A stretch of 64,000 nucleotides of DNA from Natrialba sp. SSL1 (GCF_001861355.1 NZ_MASN01000060.1:1-64000), one strand, 5' to 3'; positions 1-8,787 are shown, counted from the first letter of the stretch. Notes: generated by a model from the letters alone, not told the origin. Program-made: numbers and translations.

Positions 1-234
1 GCTTCACCCACGGGCACGGTGGCCCGTGGTACTCGCGCTGCTATTCTTTATAGATGTTCAGTCGGGGAACGGCTGTGTTTGAATCTCCCATAACGCACCG
101 TTTGTCGGATATCTGTATAATTCTTGTTTGTCACACGCCAAATTCGCTGATTATTTCGACGATAACTCGAGAAGACAACGTCTGCAGAAGAAAAATGACC
201 GATCCACAGGGAGTGATCGGGCTCTGCACCAAGA
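1..234. other. Intergenic region at left edge
   Basis: No convincing gene. The stretch is more AT-rich than the rest of the window. It holds a perfect hairpin near the edge and, on the minus strand at about 46-53, a TATA-like element that could serve a gene starting just left of the window. The short overlapping reading frames here do not look like haloarchaeal protein. Confidence 0.5.
8..29. repeat. Perfect 8-bp inverted repeat (hairpin)
   Basis: CCACGGGC and GCCCGTGG flank a 6-nt loop. An AT-rich tract follows at 43-53. It could be a terminator of an upstream plus-strand gene or an operator for a gene outside the window; the sequence does not decide. Confidence 0.45.
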
Positions 235-1422
235 CTACGGCGCAACGATTGCGTCCGTCTCGAGTACCGTCGCCGCTGCGTCCTGCACGTCGGCGAGTAT
301 CGGCTCCGGCGCGTAGACGCCGAGCCGCCAGGTTTCTCGCGCACAGGCGTCGAGGCCGGCGACGAGCGAAGAGCGCTCCTCGAGTCGCTGGAGGTCGCCG
401 TCGACGACGATTTTGGTGCGCGACTCGGGAGAACTCGGTTCCGATGGACTGTCGAGGATGACTGCAGCCGGGTCGACACCCGCGAGTTCGGCAATCTCTC
501 GCTCGAGGCTACGCGTGCGGTCGTACTCGAGTCCGACGAACTCGTCCGTGACGTCGCCGCGTCGCGCCCAGATCGCGCGCTTGTAGAGCGTTCGCTCCCG
601 GAGTCGGCGTTCCAGGTCGGCCGTCGGCTCGTGTTCGGCGAGCAACGAGAAGAGTTCCGAGTCGGTGAGGCGGGCGAACTTCTCGGGGGAGATGACCTCG
701 TCGCGCAGCACGCGCTCACTTGCGCGGTCGAGCATCGCGCCCGCGATTCGGGAGACGTGGTGGCCGTAGACGGTCGCGTTCATCAGTGTCCGGGCGATCA
801 GCGCGCTTTCAGCGGTCGCGACGTTGCCCGCCTCGAGTGCGAGTTCGCCGTCGACCGTCCGAAGCGCGTAGAGCAGCCGCGAGTGGTCGATCGTGCCGTA
901 GGGAACGCCCGTATGGTGGGCGTCGCGGACGAGGTAATCCATCCGGTCGACATCGAGCGATCCGGAGACGAGTTCGCCGAGCGGGCCGCGGCCGTCGACG
1001 GTGGCCGCGACGGCTTCGGGGTCGAGCCCCTGCTCCTCGAGAACGTCGCCGACCTCGCTGTCGGTGAGCAGCCACTCGATCTCGTCGTGGTGGCGGCCGA
1101 CGTGGCGTTCGATCGCGGCCTCGGTCTGGTGGCCGAAGGGGCCGTGGCCAACGTCGTGGACGAGCGCGGCGGCCCGGAGACGGTCCGCAAGCTGGTCGTC
1201 GAGTTCGAGTTGGTCGACGGCACGGGATGCAAGGTGGTAGACGCCGAGGCTGTGCTCGAAGCGAGTGTGGTTCGCGGAGGGGTAGACGAGCTGGACGGTG
1301 CTCAGTTGCCGAACGTAGCGCAGGCGCTGCATGGGCGCGGTGTCGAGCAGCGCCTCCGCGGTGGGACAGAGTTCGATATAGTCGTGAACGCTGTCCTTGA
1401 TCGTCGTCGCCGTCGTGGTCAT
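235..1422 (-). CDS. HD-superfamily phosphohydrolase (SAMHD1/COG1078-like)
   Basis: A 395-residue soluble protein of the HD phosphohydrolase family that contains dNTP triphosphohydrolases such as SAMHD1 and bacterial YwfO. The metal-binding set is complete: His57 in RFEHSLG, the His89-Asp90 pair in VHDVGHGPFGH, and Asp159 in DVDRMDY, followed by the family tyrosine. Length fits the family. ATG at 1422 is preceded by a TATA-like element about 28 nt upstream, so the message is probably leaderless. A role in hydrolysing nucleoside triphosphates, perhaps dNTP pool control, is inferred from the family. The exact substrate cannot be read from sequence. Confidence 0.9.
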   Translation of the reverse strand: MTTTATTIKDSVHDYIELCPTAEALLDTAPMQRLRYVRQLSTVQLVYPSANHTRFEHSLGVYHLASRAVDQLELDDQLADRLRAAALVHDVGHGPFGHQTEAAIERHVGRHHDEIEWLLTDSEVGDVLEEQGLDPEAVAATVDGRGPLGELVSGSLDVDRMDYLVRDAHHTGVPYGTIDHSRLLYALRTVDGELALEAGNVATAESALIARTLMNATVYGHHVSRIAGAMLDRASERVLRDEVISPEKFARLTDSELFSLLAEHEPTADLERRLRERTLYKRAIWARRGDVTDEFVGLEYDRTRSLEREIAELAGVDPAAVILDSPSEPSSPESRTKIVVDGDLQRLEERSSLVAGLDACARETWRLGVYAPEPILADVQDAAATVLETDAIVAP

Positions 1423-1443
1423 ACCCCTACTCTGCAGCAGTGG

Positions 1444-1453
1444 TTCTTAGATA
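1444..1453 (-). promoter_or_regulatory. TATA-like element for the HD hydrolase
   Basis: On the minus strand this reads TATCTAAGAA, centred about 27 nt from the ATG at 1422, the usual haloarchaeal leaderless spacing. Confidence 0.4.
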
Positions 1454-1540
1454 CGGTGATCCCGCGTTCGTGTGGGATGTGTGAGAGTACGGCAGGAAGG
1501 GAATCGTTCGTGCACCGTCAGGACACAGGCCCTTACACCC

Positions 1541-2041
1541 TCACAGCACGTGCTCGTCGATCTGTCGATAGGTCTCCTCGAGTGTCCCCGAGTTGTCGAC
1601 GACGACGTGGTCGCGCTCGATTGAGTCGAACGTTTCGCGCAACTGGAGGTGCTGTTCGAACTGCGCGTCGCTGATCGTGTCCGTGCGTTCCTCGATGCGT
1701 TCCTCGACGACATCGAGGTCGCAGTCGACGTAGACGAACTCACAGTCGACACCGGTTTCGTCGGCCATCGCCGCGGCCTGCTCACGGTGTGGCCGGGACT
1801 GAAACGTCGCGTCGAGGACGACGTTCGAGCCGGACTCGAGTGTAGACCGGGCGCGCTCGAGCAGGGCGTCGTACGTCGCGTGGGTCTCTTCAGGCGTGTA
1901 GGAAGGGTCGGGAAAGAGCTGCTTGCGTACCTGGTCGGTTCGGTAGCGTTCCGCGTCGATCTGTTCGGCAGTGTAGCCTGAGGCGGCCGATTTGCCGACG
2001 CCCGGGAGTCCGCAGTAGACGATCAGCGTTGCGCGATGCAC
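1541..2041 (-). CDS. P-loop kinase, COG0645/zeta-like
   Basis: A 166-residue single-domain P-loop protein. A Walker A motif (GLPGVGKS) lies at residues 11-18, directly after the first strand. A DATF segment at about 77-80 follows the second helix and resembles the substrate-binding strand of small kinases. The C-terminal half is acidic and helical and may form the lid. It belongs to the broad family of predicted ATP-dependent kinases that includes zeta-toxin-like and adenylylsulfate-kinase-like proteins; the phosphate acceptor is unknown. No antitoxin gene is adjacent, so a toxin role is unlikely. It has its own TATA element. Confidence 0.85.
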   Translation of the reverse strand: MHRATLIVYCGLPGVGKSAASGYTAEQIDAERYRTDQVRKQLFPDPSYTPEETHATYDALLERARSTLESGSNVVLDATFQSRPHREQAAAMADETGVDCEFVYVDCDLDVVEERIEERTDTISDAQFEQHLQLRETFDSIERDHVVVDNSGTLEETYRQIDEHVL

Positions 2042-2061
2042 GGTCGTTCATCCGTAAGAGC

Positions 2062-2071
2062 ACTACTAAAC
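2062..2071 (-). promoter_or_regulatory. TATA-like element for the P-loop kinase
   Basis: Minus strand reads TTTAGTAG within this span, centred about 26 nt upstream of the ATG at 2041. Confidence 0.45.
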
Positions 2072-2190
2072 CGAACCGATTTGAGATTTGACGGCAGCGA
2101 GATCCGCCGTGATACGTAGCGCCGGTACAGACCGCGTCGTCGTCGTTGCGCAAACCGCTCACCCGACGAAAGTAGAAAATGAGGTCCGGG

Positions 2191-3393
2191 TTACCGGAGC
2201 AGCGAATCGGCCATCCGGTTCGGGAACCCGGTGATGAGTTCGCGAATGCTCTGTTTCTCCTGGTCGGAGCGAAGCCGTGCACGCAGTCGCTGGCTGAAGA
2301 GTTCGACGATGAAGACGAGCACGAAGATGACGAACAGCGTCGCCATCATGTTCCCGAACATGAGTCGGCTCTCCTGGGTTGCAACGACCGCACCGAGCCC
2401 GCCAGCGCCGATGACACCGACGGTCACGGCGGACCGGACGTTGATCTCGAGGATGTAGAGCGTCCAGGCGATGAACGACGTTCGCACCTGGCTCAACATC
2501 CCGAAGAACACGACCTGTGGCTTGCTCGCACCCGTCGTACGCATCGCCTCGATCGGCCCCTGCTCGAGTTCCTCGAGTTCCTCGACGAACAGGCGACCGA
2601 GGTTCCCGATGGTGTTGAGCGCGATCGCGAGCGTCGCTGCGGCCGCGCCGAGACCGACCAGGGCGACGAAGATGAGCGCCCAGACGATGGCCGGGATCGA
2701 GCGGATGAACGACATGATCGCGCGGAAGATCAGGTTGATCGGGAACGGCGTCACGCGTTCGGAGGCGAGCACGCTGAAGAGCAGTGCGAGCGGGAAGCCG
2801 AGGATTGTTCCGACGACACCCATCGCGAGCGTCGTCCCGGCCTCTCCGAAGACGGTGAACATGCCGAGCTCTTCGAAGAAGAACGCGTAGTAGTCACCGA
2901 GATACGGCGGGAACTGGAAGATCAGTCGCCCAACCTCGGGGTCGTAAATGAGCTCGTTGCTCATGATGAACTCCCAGTAGGAGCCGACGTCGAGGAACGG
3001 GATACCCGCATCGAGACCCGGAATCTCGTTGGTCGTGACGGGGAAGTAATCCCCCATTCGCTCGGCGAAGTGACTCCAGGTAAACCGCGTCCGGTCGCTG
3101 AAGAATTCGGTCGCGACGAGCCCCTGAATCGTGACGAACGAGATCGAGACCGCGAGCACCACCCAGCCGATTGCCCGCTGCCGGCGTGTTTTCCGGATAT
3201 TCTCGAACTGTTCGTTGACACCCGCACTCGCCGACTCGAGTGGGTTCGATTCGTCGACGCCGCCGTCCGGGAGTGGGTCCGATTCGGATTCGAATTTCGA
3301 TTCGGGTTCTGGTTCGGATTCCGGTTCGCTCTCAGGTTGTGAGGTGGCAGGAGCCGTCGACGATGAACGGCTCGAGTCCGGTGAGTCAGTCAC
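2191..3393 (-). CDS. phnE: Phosphonate-type ABC transporter permease PhnE
   Basis: A 400-residue inner-membrane permease, third gene of a phnD-phnC-phnE operon. Residues about 1-60 are a hydrophilic Ser/Glu/Pro-rich cytoplasmic extension built from short repeats. A first membrane helix follows at about 75-95, then a BPD_transp_1 domain with four to five helices and the EAA loop (EAMRTTGASKPQ) that docks to the ATPase. It should form the channel for phosphonate, phosphite or related oxyanions with PhnC and PhnD. The start overlaps the phnC stop by 4 bp, indicating translational coupling. The acidic N-terminal extension is longer than in bacterial PhnE. Confidence 0.9.
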   Translation of the reverse strand: MTDSPDSSRSSSTAPATSQPESEPESEPEPESKFESESDPLPDGGVDESNPLESASAGVNEQFENIRKTRRQRAIGWVVLAVSISFVTIQGLVATEFFSDRTRFTWSHFAERMGDYFPVTTNEIPGLDAGIPFLDVGSYWEFIMSNELIYDPEVGRLIFQFPPYLGDYYAFFFEELGMFTVFGEAGTTLAMGVVGTILGFPLALLFSVLASERVTPFPINLIFRAIMSFIRSIPAIVWALIFVALVGLGAAAATLAIALNTIGNLGRLFVEELEELEQGPIEAMRTTGASKPQVVFFGMLSQVRTSFIAWTLYILEINVRSAVTVGVIGAGGLGAVVATQESRLMFGNMMATLFVIFVLVFIVELFSQRLRARLRSDQEKQSIRELITGFPNRMADSLLR

Positions 3394-4199
3394 AGTGTCG
3401 CCCCCTCGTTCGGGTTTGGCTGGTTATCTGTCGATCCCCCGTGTGATGCGTCCTCCCCGTGTGAAACAAACATTCCTTCAGTATCGATATCGCCGTAGAT
3501 TTCGTCAATCACGTCGAGAGTCAGGTCTTCACGATAGCCATCGAACACCTTCTGGCCGTCGTGTAGGCCGATGAATCGCTGGCCGTACTTGCGAGCGATG
3601 TTGACCTGATGGAGACTGATAAACGTCGTCAGGTTTCGTTCCTCGGCTGCGCGATTCAGGTATCCCATAACGTCCTGTGCACTCCCCGGGTCGAGACTCG
3701 CGACCGGTTCGTCAGCCAGTAACACTTCAGGTTCCTGCGTGAGTGCACGTGCGATACCGACGCGCTGTTGCTGTCCACCACTCATCCGGCGAGACTTCTT
3801 CTCTGCTTCCTCGAGTAACCCAACCGTATCGAGTGCCTCGAGTGCCTGCTGTTTTTCCTCGTTGTCCTGCAACTGGAGTACGCTCTCGAAAAAGCTATTC
3901 CGGTTGATGCCACCGGACAGTGCGTTCGAGTAAGCGGACATGTCGCCAATGATGTTGTGCTGCTGGAAGATCATCGCGACCTCCGGCTGCGTACTCGTCA
4001 TCGGTTCGCCGTCGATCAGCACCTGGCCGGCGGTTGGTTCCGTGAGTGCGGACATACACCGCAAGAGCGTGGATTTCCCCGATCCGGAGACACCGAGGAT
4101 AATAACGAACTCACCTGCCGGAACCTCGAACGAGATATTATCGAGTGCGACAGTATCGCCGTATGTTTTTCTAAGATTGTCGACGACAATTTTGCTCAT
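3390..4199 (-). CDS. phnC: Phosphonate-type ABC transporter ATP-binding protein PhnC
   Basis: A 269-residue ABC ATPase that energises the PhnE permease. Walker A GVSGSGKS spans residues 36-43, the signature MSGGQQQR 139-146, and Walker B VLLADE 159-164, followed by an H-loop in the SLHQVN segment. The last 25 residues are a disordered acidic tail. The gene starts 40 bp after phnD and overlaps phnE by 4 bp, so the three form one transcription unit. Substrate class is inferred from PhnD and PhnE similarity. No C-P lyase, phosphonatase or phosphite dehydrogenase gene is in the window. Confidence 0.93.
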   Translation of the reverse strand: MSKIVVDNLRKTYGDTVALDNISFEVPAGEFVIILGVSGSGKSTLLRCMSALTEPTAGQVLIDGEPMTSTQPEVAMIFQQHNIIGDMSAYSNALSGGINRNSFFESVLQLQDNEEKQQALEALDTVGLLEEAEKKSRRMSGGQQQRVGIARALTQEPEVLLADEPVASLDPGSAQDVMGYLNRAAEERNLTTFISLHQVNIARKYGQRFIGLHDGQKVFDGYREDLTLDVIDEIYGDIDTEGMFVSHGEDASHGGSTDNQPNPNEGATL

Positions 4200-4239
4200 C
4201 GGTTGGTTACCCTTGGTTTGAAGTCGCGTCGTTTGAGGC

Positions 4240-5394
4240 TTACTCTATGTCGTCGAACGCGATGTCGAGGTCCTCGGCGAAGTCACGAACCGGCTCGTAG
4301 GCGTCGTGGTCGGCTTCGACGACACCGCTGAACCACAGCGTGTGGTCGTCGAAATCCTGCCAGTCTGCTTCCTGCTCTTCGTCCAGGTCGTAGTCGTCGG
4401 TGTCGAGCGTCCCCTCGTTGTACTCCTCGAGCATCTCGTCGGGGAGATCGAGACCGAGTTCGTCAGCCAGGTCGAAGGCGTCGTGCTGGAGCTCTTCCGC
4501 CTCGACGTTCTGCATGAACTCCTCGATGTCGTATCGGAGGTCGTCCTGCCAGCCAGCGTTGACGACGATCGGTGCGCGCGGGATCGCCGGCGAGACATCC
4601 AGCAGTCGCAGTTCGGGATCTCGCGTGCCGGCGATATCGACTTCCGGGGAAATTTCGTAGAGGTCCGGATACTCGTCCTCGATCTGTTCGACCGGAACGT
4701 GTGGAACGGACGCGAACTCACCGGCACCGGCCGCTGCGATGGTGTCGTCGTTGATGAGTTCTTCGACGGCGAGGTCGTGCGAGACGCCGCTGCGCCACTC
4801 GAAGTCCTCGGCACCGCCACCCTCGGCGACGTTTCCGATGTCGAGACCGGCTTCCTGAAGCATCCACAGCGGAGCCATACCACCCGAAACCGAGCCGACG
4901 TCAGCCATCGCGACTGCCTCTCCCTCGAGGTCCGACACCTCGGTGATCCCGCTGTCTGCCGTCGTCACGAGCGTCCCGAAGTAACGTTCGGCACCGAAGG
5001 CCTCCCGCATCCCGACGACGTCGATTTCCTCGGGACCGAGCTGTGGCACTGCACCCGGTGACGTGTCAGCGAGAATCATGTCACCCTCTCCTGCACGTTC
5101 GAGTTCCACCATCGTCCCGGAGTAACTCTGCGTCGGCAGCCCATCGATCTCGACATCGAACTCGTCTTCGATCAGCTCGAACAGCGGCTGATACTGGACT
5201 TCGATGTCGATGGTATCCTCTGCTGGGTTCATTACCCAGGTGATGGACTCTGTCTCACCGCCAGTAGAACCACCCTCTCCGTTTTCATCATCACTTCTCC
5301 CCAGACACCCCGCCAGCGCGAGTGTCCCTACTGCACCAGTTGTAGTCAGGAAACGACGCCGTGAGTTGGTCGACATGCCGCTATCTTGGGACAT
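4240..5394 (-). CDS. phnD: Phosphonate-type substrate-binding lipoprotein PhnD
   Basis: A 384-residue periplasmic-binding-type protein, first gene of the phn operon. Residues 12-15 are a Tat motif (RRRF), followed by a hydrophobic stretch and a lipobox ending at Cys30, so the protein is exported folded and lipid-anchored outside the membrane. A low-complexity Gly/Ser/Glu linker at about 35-50 leads to a PhnD-like domain that opens with NPAEDT. The family binds phosphonates, phosphite or phosphate esters; the actual ligand is not fixed by sequence. The start is ATG at 5394. An AT-rich segment at about 5420-5450 probably holds the operon promoter. Confidence 0.92.
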   Translation of the reverse strand: MSQDSGMSTNSRRRFLTTTGAVGTLALAGCLGRSDDENGEGGSTGGETESITWVMNPAEDTIDIEVQYQPLFELIEDEFDVEIDGLPTQSYSGTMVELERAGEGDMILADTSPGAVPQLGPEEIDVVGMREAFGAERYFGTLVTTADSGITEVSDLEGEAVAMADVGSVSGGMAPLWMLQEAGLDIGNVAEGGGAEDFEWRSGVSHDLAVEELINDDTIAAAGAGEFASVPHVPVEQIEDEYPDLYEISPEVDIAGTRDPELRLLDVSPAIPRAPIVVNAGWQDDLRYDIEEFMQNVEAEELQHDAFDLADELGLDLPDEMLEEYNEGTLDTDDYDLDEEQEADWQDFDDHTLWFSGVVEADHDAYEPVRDFAEDLDIAFDDIE

Positions 5395-5600
5395 CTGCCA
5401 GTTGATAACTAGAGCACCATCAAATAATTTCTGATTATAGTATATGGCACATCACCCCTGTGAATGTTTGTCTCTCTACTGCTCCGGACTGCGAATCAGG
5501 AGCCCTTCGGTACCCGTAATCCAGTGACGGCAGCCCGATATATCAAGTATCCAATCTACTGGCCATATCCAATGGTGTCAAACAATGGTTGTGTCAGTGC

Positions 5601-6509
5601 TCACCCGAGTCCGAGCTCACGCGCTCGCTGCAGGTAGTGATCTTTCGCGGCATCGGTACCGGCGCCGAAATCGGTATCGGGAGCGTTCACACCGAATCCA
5701 TCGTGAGCGGACTCGAGTTCACCCGCCCCCTCGTGGAATCCCGGAAAGTGGACCGACAGTTCGTATCGGCCGACGTCAGTATCCGCGGCATCGACCAGAC
5801 GCTCCTCCGAAGCAGTCAACTCGAGTTCGAACGCGTCCTTGATCGCAGTGTGGAGCCGCGTTTCTGCGCGGGTGTAGCCCGGAAGCGTCTGCTTGACCGG
5901 TGCGGGAACGTCCGAGAGGTAGGCCTCGCTGGCGTCGTGGAGCAGTCCCCAGCGCTGGGCCGGCAGACTCCCACCACGGGCTTCGACCTCACGGCTGACG
6001 TGAACCGCATGGCGAGCGACGCTGTAGAACTGCTTTCCCTGCCCCGTAAAGCGACTGAGATTCGAGAGCGCGTGTGCGATATCCACGAGGTCGATCGCCT
6101 CCGGATCGGGATCGAGCGGTGTGATCGTCCCGCCCGACCGTCGGTTGATTACGCGATGCCCACCGTCGAGCTCGGCCAGCACATCCTGCAACCGGCCGGC
6201 GACGGCTTCGAACTCGGCTCGGGTTGGCCGTACTCCCGTTTCCTGGCCGCCATCGTACTCGAGTTCGCCGCCAGATGCGCCGTCGGATTCACGGACAACG
6301 GCCTCGAGTCGAGACAGGTCGGACTCGAGTGCGTCGAACGCGTCGCGGACCGACTGGGGACCGGTTTGCTGTTGCTGGCCCCCGTCACTGTGTTGTGGCA
6401 CGTCTGGGACGGCGCTCTTGTCTTCCACGGAGCGACTGCGCTCGTCGGAGCCAGCAACTGACTCGCCCGTGTTGTCGCTTCGATCACCAACACCGTCGTC
6501 GCCGGTCAT
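5601..6509 (-). CDS. HD-domain hydrolase, YfbR/phage type
   Basis: A 302-residue protein. The C-terminal ~200 residues are an HD domain of the type found in YfbR 5'-deoxynucleotidase and phage HD hydrolases: LDPDPEAIDLVDIAHALS, then FYSVARHAVHVS (His167, His170), the His191-Asp192 pair in LLHDASEAYLSD and a PVKQTLPGY segment. The first ~115 residues are an unusual hydrophilic, partly coiled extension, Ser/Gln-rich at 20-50. I chose ATG 6509 because the longer open frame to 7376 lies antisense to the gene at 6636. Likely a metal-dependent nucleotide phosphohydrolase; substrate unknown. Confidence 0.85.
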   Translation of the reverse strand: MTGDDGVGDRSDNTGESVAGSDERSRSVEDKSAVPDVPQHSDGGQQQQTGPQSVRDAFDALESDLSRLEAVVRESDGASGGELEYDGGQETGVRPTRAEFEAVAGRLQDVLAELDGGHRVINRRSGGTITPLDPDPEAIDLVDIAHALSNLSRFTGQGKQFYSVARHAVHVSREVEARGGSLPAQRWGLLHDASEAYLSDVPAPVKQTLPGYTRAETRLHTAIKDAFELELTASEERLVDAADTDVGRYELSVHFPGFHEGAGELESAHDGFGVNAPDTDFGAGTDAAKDHYLQRARELGLG

Positions 6510-6606
6510 ATCCGAGTGAACCGAAGACCGACGACAAAGGCGTATCGACTCGCGATACGGTGGTGGTCCCCAGCGAGGCTGTCGCAGGACAGCAGCCGTC
6601 CGCGAC

Positions 6607-6615
6607 TTTAAATAT
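6607..6615 (+). promoter_or_regulatory. TATA box for the NucS-like/zinc-finger gene
   Basis: TTTAAATAT is centred about 25 nt upstream of the ATG at 6636, a clear leaderless haloarchaeal promoter. Confidence 0.65.
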
Positions 6616-6635
6616 GATTCCGCATCACCTGCCCT

Positions 6636-7412
6636 ATGATCGACGACGCGATTCGCGTGCTCGCCGGCGACTGCACCGTCATCGCCGAAGGCACCGACCG
6701 CTCGGAGTACCGCGGCCGGGTGACGACGATCGTCAAGCCCGATAACACCGTTCTCGTCCACGACATCGACGGCTACCAGCCAGTCGCCTGGCTCACCCGC
6801 GCCGACAGCGTCTCCAGCGACCGAACGGACGACTTCACGCTCGTCGCGAAGAAAGACACCCAGACGCTTCGGATCGCGGCCCACGATCAGGACGGGTTCG
6901 CCAACTATCCGGCCTCTGCAGCAGGCACGCCCGTCGGAACCTGTCCGGACGGCGACTGCACCGGCTCGCTCGTTCGCTCGAAGGGTGTCCGCTGTGTCGA
7001 CTGTGGGACGCGCTACGGCGTGCCCGCCGATGCGACGATCAAGGACGATCAGTCCCACTGCGAGTGTGGCCTTCCGCGGATGCGCGTCGAGCGCGGCCTC
7101 GCGTTCGACGTCTGTCTCGATCGGAACTGCGAGTCGCTCGACGAGGCCGTCCGCAAGGCGTTCGACCGCGAGTGGGACTGCCCCGAATCGGGCTGCGACG
7201 GCGACCTCCGAATTCTCCGCCGTGGCGGTCTCATCGCCGGCTGTGAGCACTACCCGGAGTGTGACACCGGGTTCGCCATGCCCGGCGGTGTCGTCGACGG
7301 CGAGTGTGCCTGTGGCCTTCCGACGTTCGAGACGCGCGGTGGCTCGCGGTGCCTCGACGCGACGTGCGAGGGGCACCAGCGCAGAGAGGCCGAAGCAGCG
7401 AGCGACGACTGA
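6636..7412 (+). CDS. NucS N-terminal-like domain fused to topoisomerase-type C4 zinc fingers
   Basis: A 258-residue protein. Residues about 5-65 resemble the N-terminal DNA-binding domain of NucS/EndoMS (DUF91), with VLAGDCTVIAEG, IVKPDNTVLVHD and a YQPVAWL segment. The NucS nuclease domain is absent. Instead, from about residue 100 to the end, CxxxxC and CxC pairs recur (TCPDGDC, RCVDCG, CECG, DCPESGCDG, GCEHYPECDTGF, CACG), typical of the C4 zinc fingers of type IA topoisomerases. The protein probably binds single-stranded or structured DNA without cutting it. ATG is leaderless downstream of a good TATA box. Confidence 0.8.
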   Translation: MIDDAIRVLAGDCTVIAEGTDRSEYRGRVTTIVKPDNTVLVHDIDGYQPVAWLTRADSVSSDRTDDFTLVAKKDTQTLRIAAHDQDGFANYPASAAGTPVGTCPDGDCTGSLVRSKGVRCVDCGTRYGVPADATIKDDQSHCECGLPRMRVERGLAFDVCLDRNCESLDEAVRKAFDREWDCPESGCDGDLRILRRGGLIAGCEHYPECDTGFAMPGGVVDGECACGLPTFETRGGSRCLDATCEGHQRREAEAASDD

Positions 7413-7504
7413 CGGCTACTACCAGTGTCAGTAACCCGTTACCACCATCGAGACCACCAACCGACCACCGCTACTGACACCAGCAGCACCACTCACACCA
7501 CCAG

Positions 7505-7540
7505 CACATCCACAAGCACATCCACACGCACATCCACACG
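7505..7540 (+). repeat. Three tandem 12-bp repeats upstream of endA
   Basis: CACATCCACA(A/C)G is repeated three times head to tail, with one mismatch in the first copy. The array ends about 30 bp before the endA start, just upstream of a TTAATG element at 7545-7550. Confidence 0.6.
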
Positions 7541-7569
7541 CACTTAATGCCCGCTCGCAAAACACGAGT

Positions 7570-8697
7570 ATGTCACTGGAGGGGCGATTCGACGACGACG
7601 CAGGCGTCGTCCGCGTCGGCCACGACGCACGCCAGCGCTATCACGACTCGCGCGGCTACGGCTATCCACTCGAGGGCAACGAAATCGCACTCGCACCGGT
7701 CGAAGCCGCACACCTGCTCTATCGCGGCGACCTCGACACAGTCGTCGAAAAATCGACCGGCGACCACCTCGATTTTCAGGCCTTCGTCAGCCGCGAACCC
7801 GGCACCGACTTCGGTGTTCGATTCCTCGTCTACGCGGATCTCCGTGAACGCGGCTTCTATCTCTCGCCCGCACGGGAACCGTGGATCGACGACTCACTAC
7901 TGGACGCGGAACACGAACGGATCGACTTCGCCGTTTTCCCCCGCGGCAAGGGCCCCGGCGACGGCGAACTCGAGTACGCGCTTCGCGTCATCGGCGAGCG
8001 AACCGACATCCCCGCGACCGAACTCGCCGACACCGTCCTCGCCGTCGTCGACGAGGAGAGCGAAATTACGTACTTCGACGTAAACGGGAGAGACCCGAGC
8101 GGTGAAACGGACACCGACCTCCCGAGTGGCGTCGAGGCGGCGCTACTTGAGGACCGGGTGGTTCTCTGGGAGCCACCGATCGACCTCTACGAGGATGCGT
8201 TCTACGGCCAGCCACTCGAGGGCCGGGAGTACGAGCGGCCGACGCTGCAGTGTTCGCTGCTCGAGGCGGCCTACCTGGCCGAACGGGGTGTGATCGACCT
8301 CGCGGTCGAGACGGTCGTCGAACGTGGTCGCGAGGTCGAGGGAGAGCGGTTCGACCGGCGACTGCGGGTGTACACCGAATTACGCGAGCGAGAAATCGTG
8401 CCCAAGACGGGCTACAAGTTCGGGGCGGACTTCCGGACGTACGCGAACGTCGAGTCCGTCTCGGAGTTGAGTCACTCGGAGTTGCTGGTGCGTGTCCATC
8501 CCGACGACCACGTCTTCGAACCGCGGGATCTCGCACTCGACGTGCGGTTGGCCCACGGTGTTCGGAAGACGATGGTGTTCGCGCTCGTCGGTGAGTCGGA
8601 CGAAGAAAGAGAGGGCGATACCGGTGCTGATGCGACCGCCGCTACTGACGCCACTTCCGACATCGAGTGGTGGTCACTCGAGCGACTAACGCCCTGA
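7570..8697 (+). CDS. endA: tRNA-splicing endonuclease EndA
   Basis: A 375-residue tRNA-intron lyase of the euryarchaeal type with two fused repeats, acting as a homodimer. The first repeat (residues about 1-170) is degenerate and structural. The second carries the catalytic triad: Tyr291 in DFRTY, His302 in SHSELLVRV and Lys333 in GVRKTMVFA. The 31-residue His to Lys spacing matches the Methanocaldococcus enzyme. It cuts bulge-helix-bulge motifs in pre-tRNA and pre-rRNA. The C-terminal tail (about 343-362) is an acidic low-complexity insert. Repeats and a weak TATA-like element lie just upstream. Confidence 0.95.
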   Translation: MSLEGRFDDDAGVVRVGHDARQRYHDSRGYGYPLEGNEIALAPVEAAHLLYRGDLDTVVEKSTGDHLDFQAFVSREPGTDFGVRFLVYADLRERGFYLSPAREPWIDDSLLDAEHERIDFAVFPRGKGPGDGELEYALRVIGERTDIPATELADTVLAVVDEESEITYFDVNGRDPSGETDTDLPSGVEAALLEDRVVLWEPPIDLYEDAFYGQPLEGREYERPTLQCSLLEAAYLAERGVIDLAVETVVERGREVEGERFDRRLRVYTELREREIVPKTGYKFGADFRTYANVESVSELSHSELLVRVHPDDHVFEPRDLALDVRLAHGVRKTMVFALVGESDEEREGDTGADATAATDATSDIEWWSLERLTP

Positions 8698-8787
8698 TAA
8701 TTGTCGCCACACTGATTTCTTGGCCTCGTCACGTCAGCGATGTCTCAAACGGAACCATGAAAGTCCCGCCATACGATAGGTTCAGCC

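Noticed and set aside
2179-3342. A 387-codon plus-strand open frame
   Set aside because: It mirrors phnE and its product is a charged low-complexity shadow.
6510-7376. N-terminal extension of the HD hydrolase to 591 residues
   Set aside because: The extension is antisense to the NucS-like/zinc-finger gene and has shadow composition; ATG 6509 suffices.
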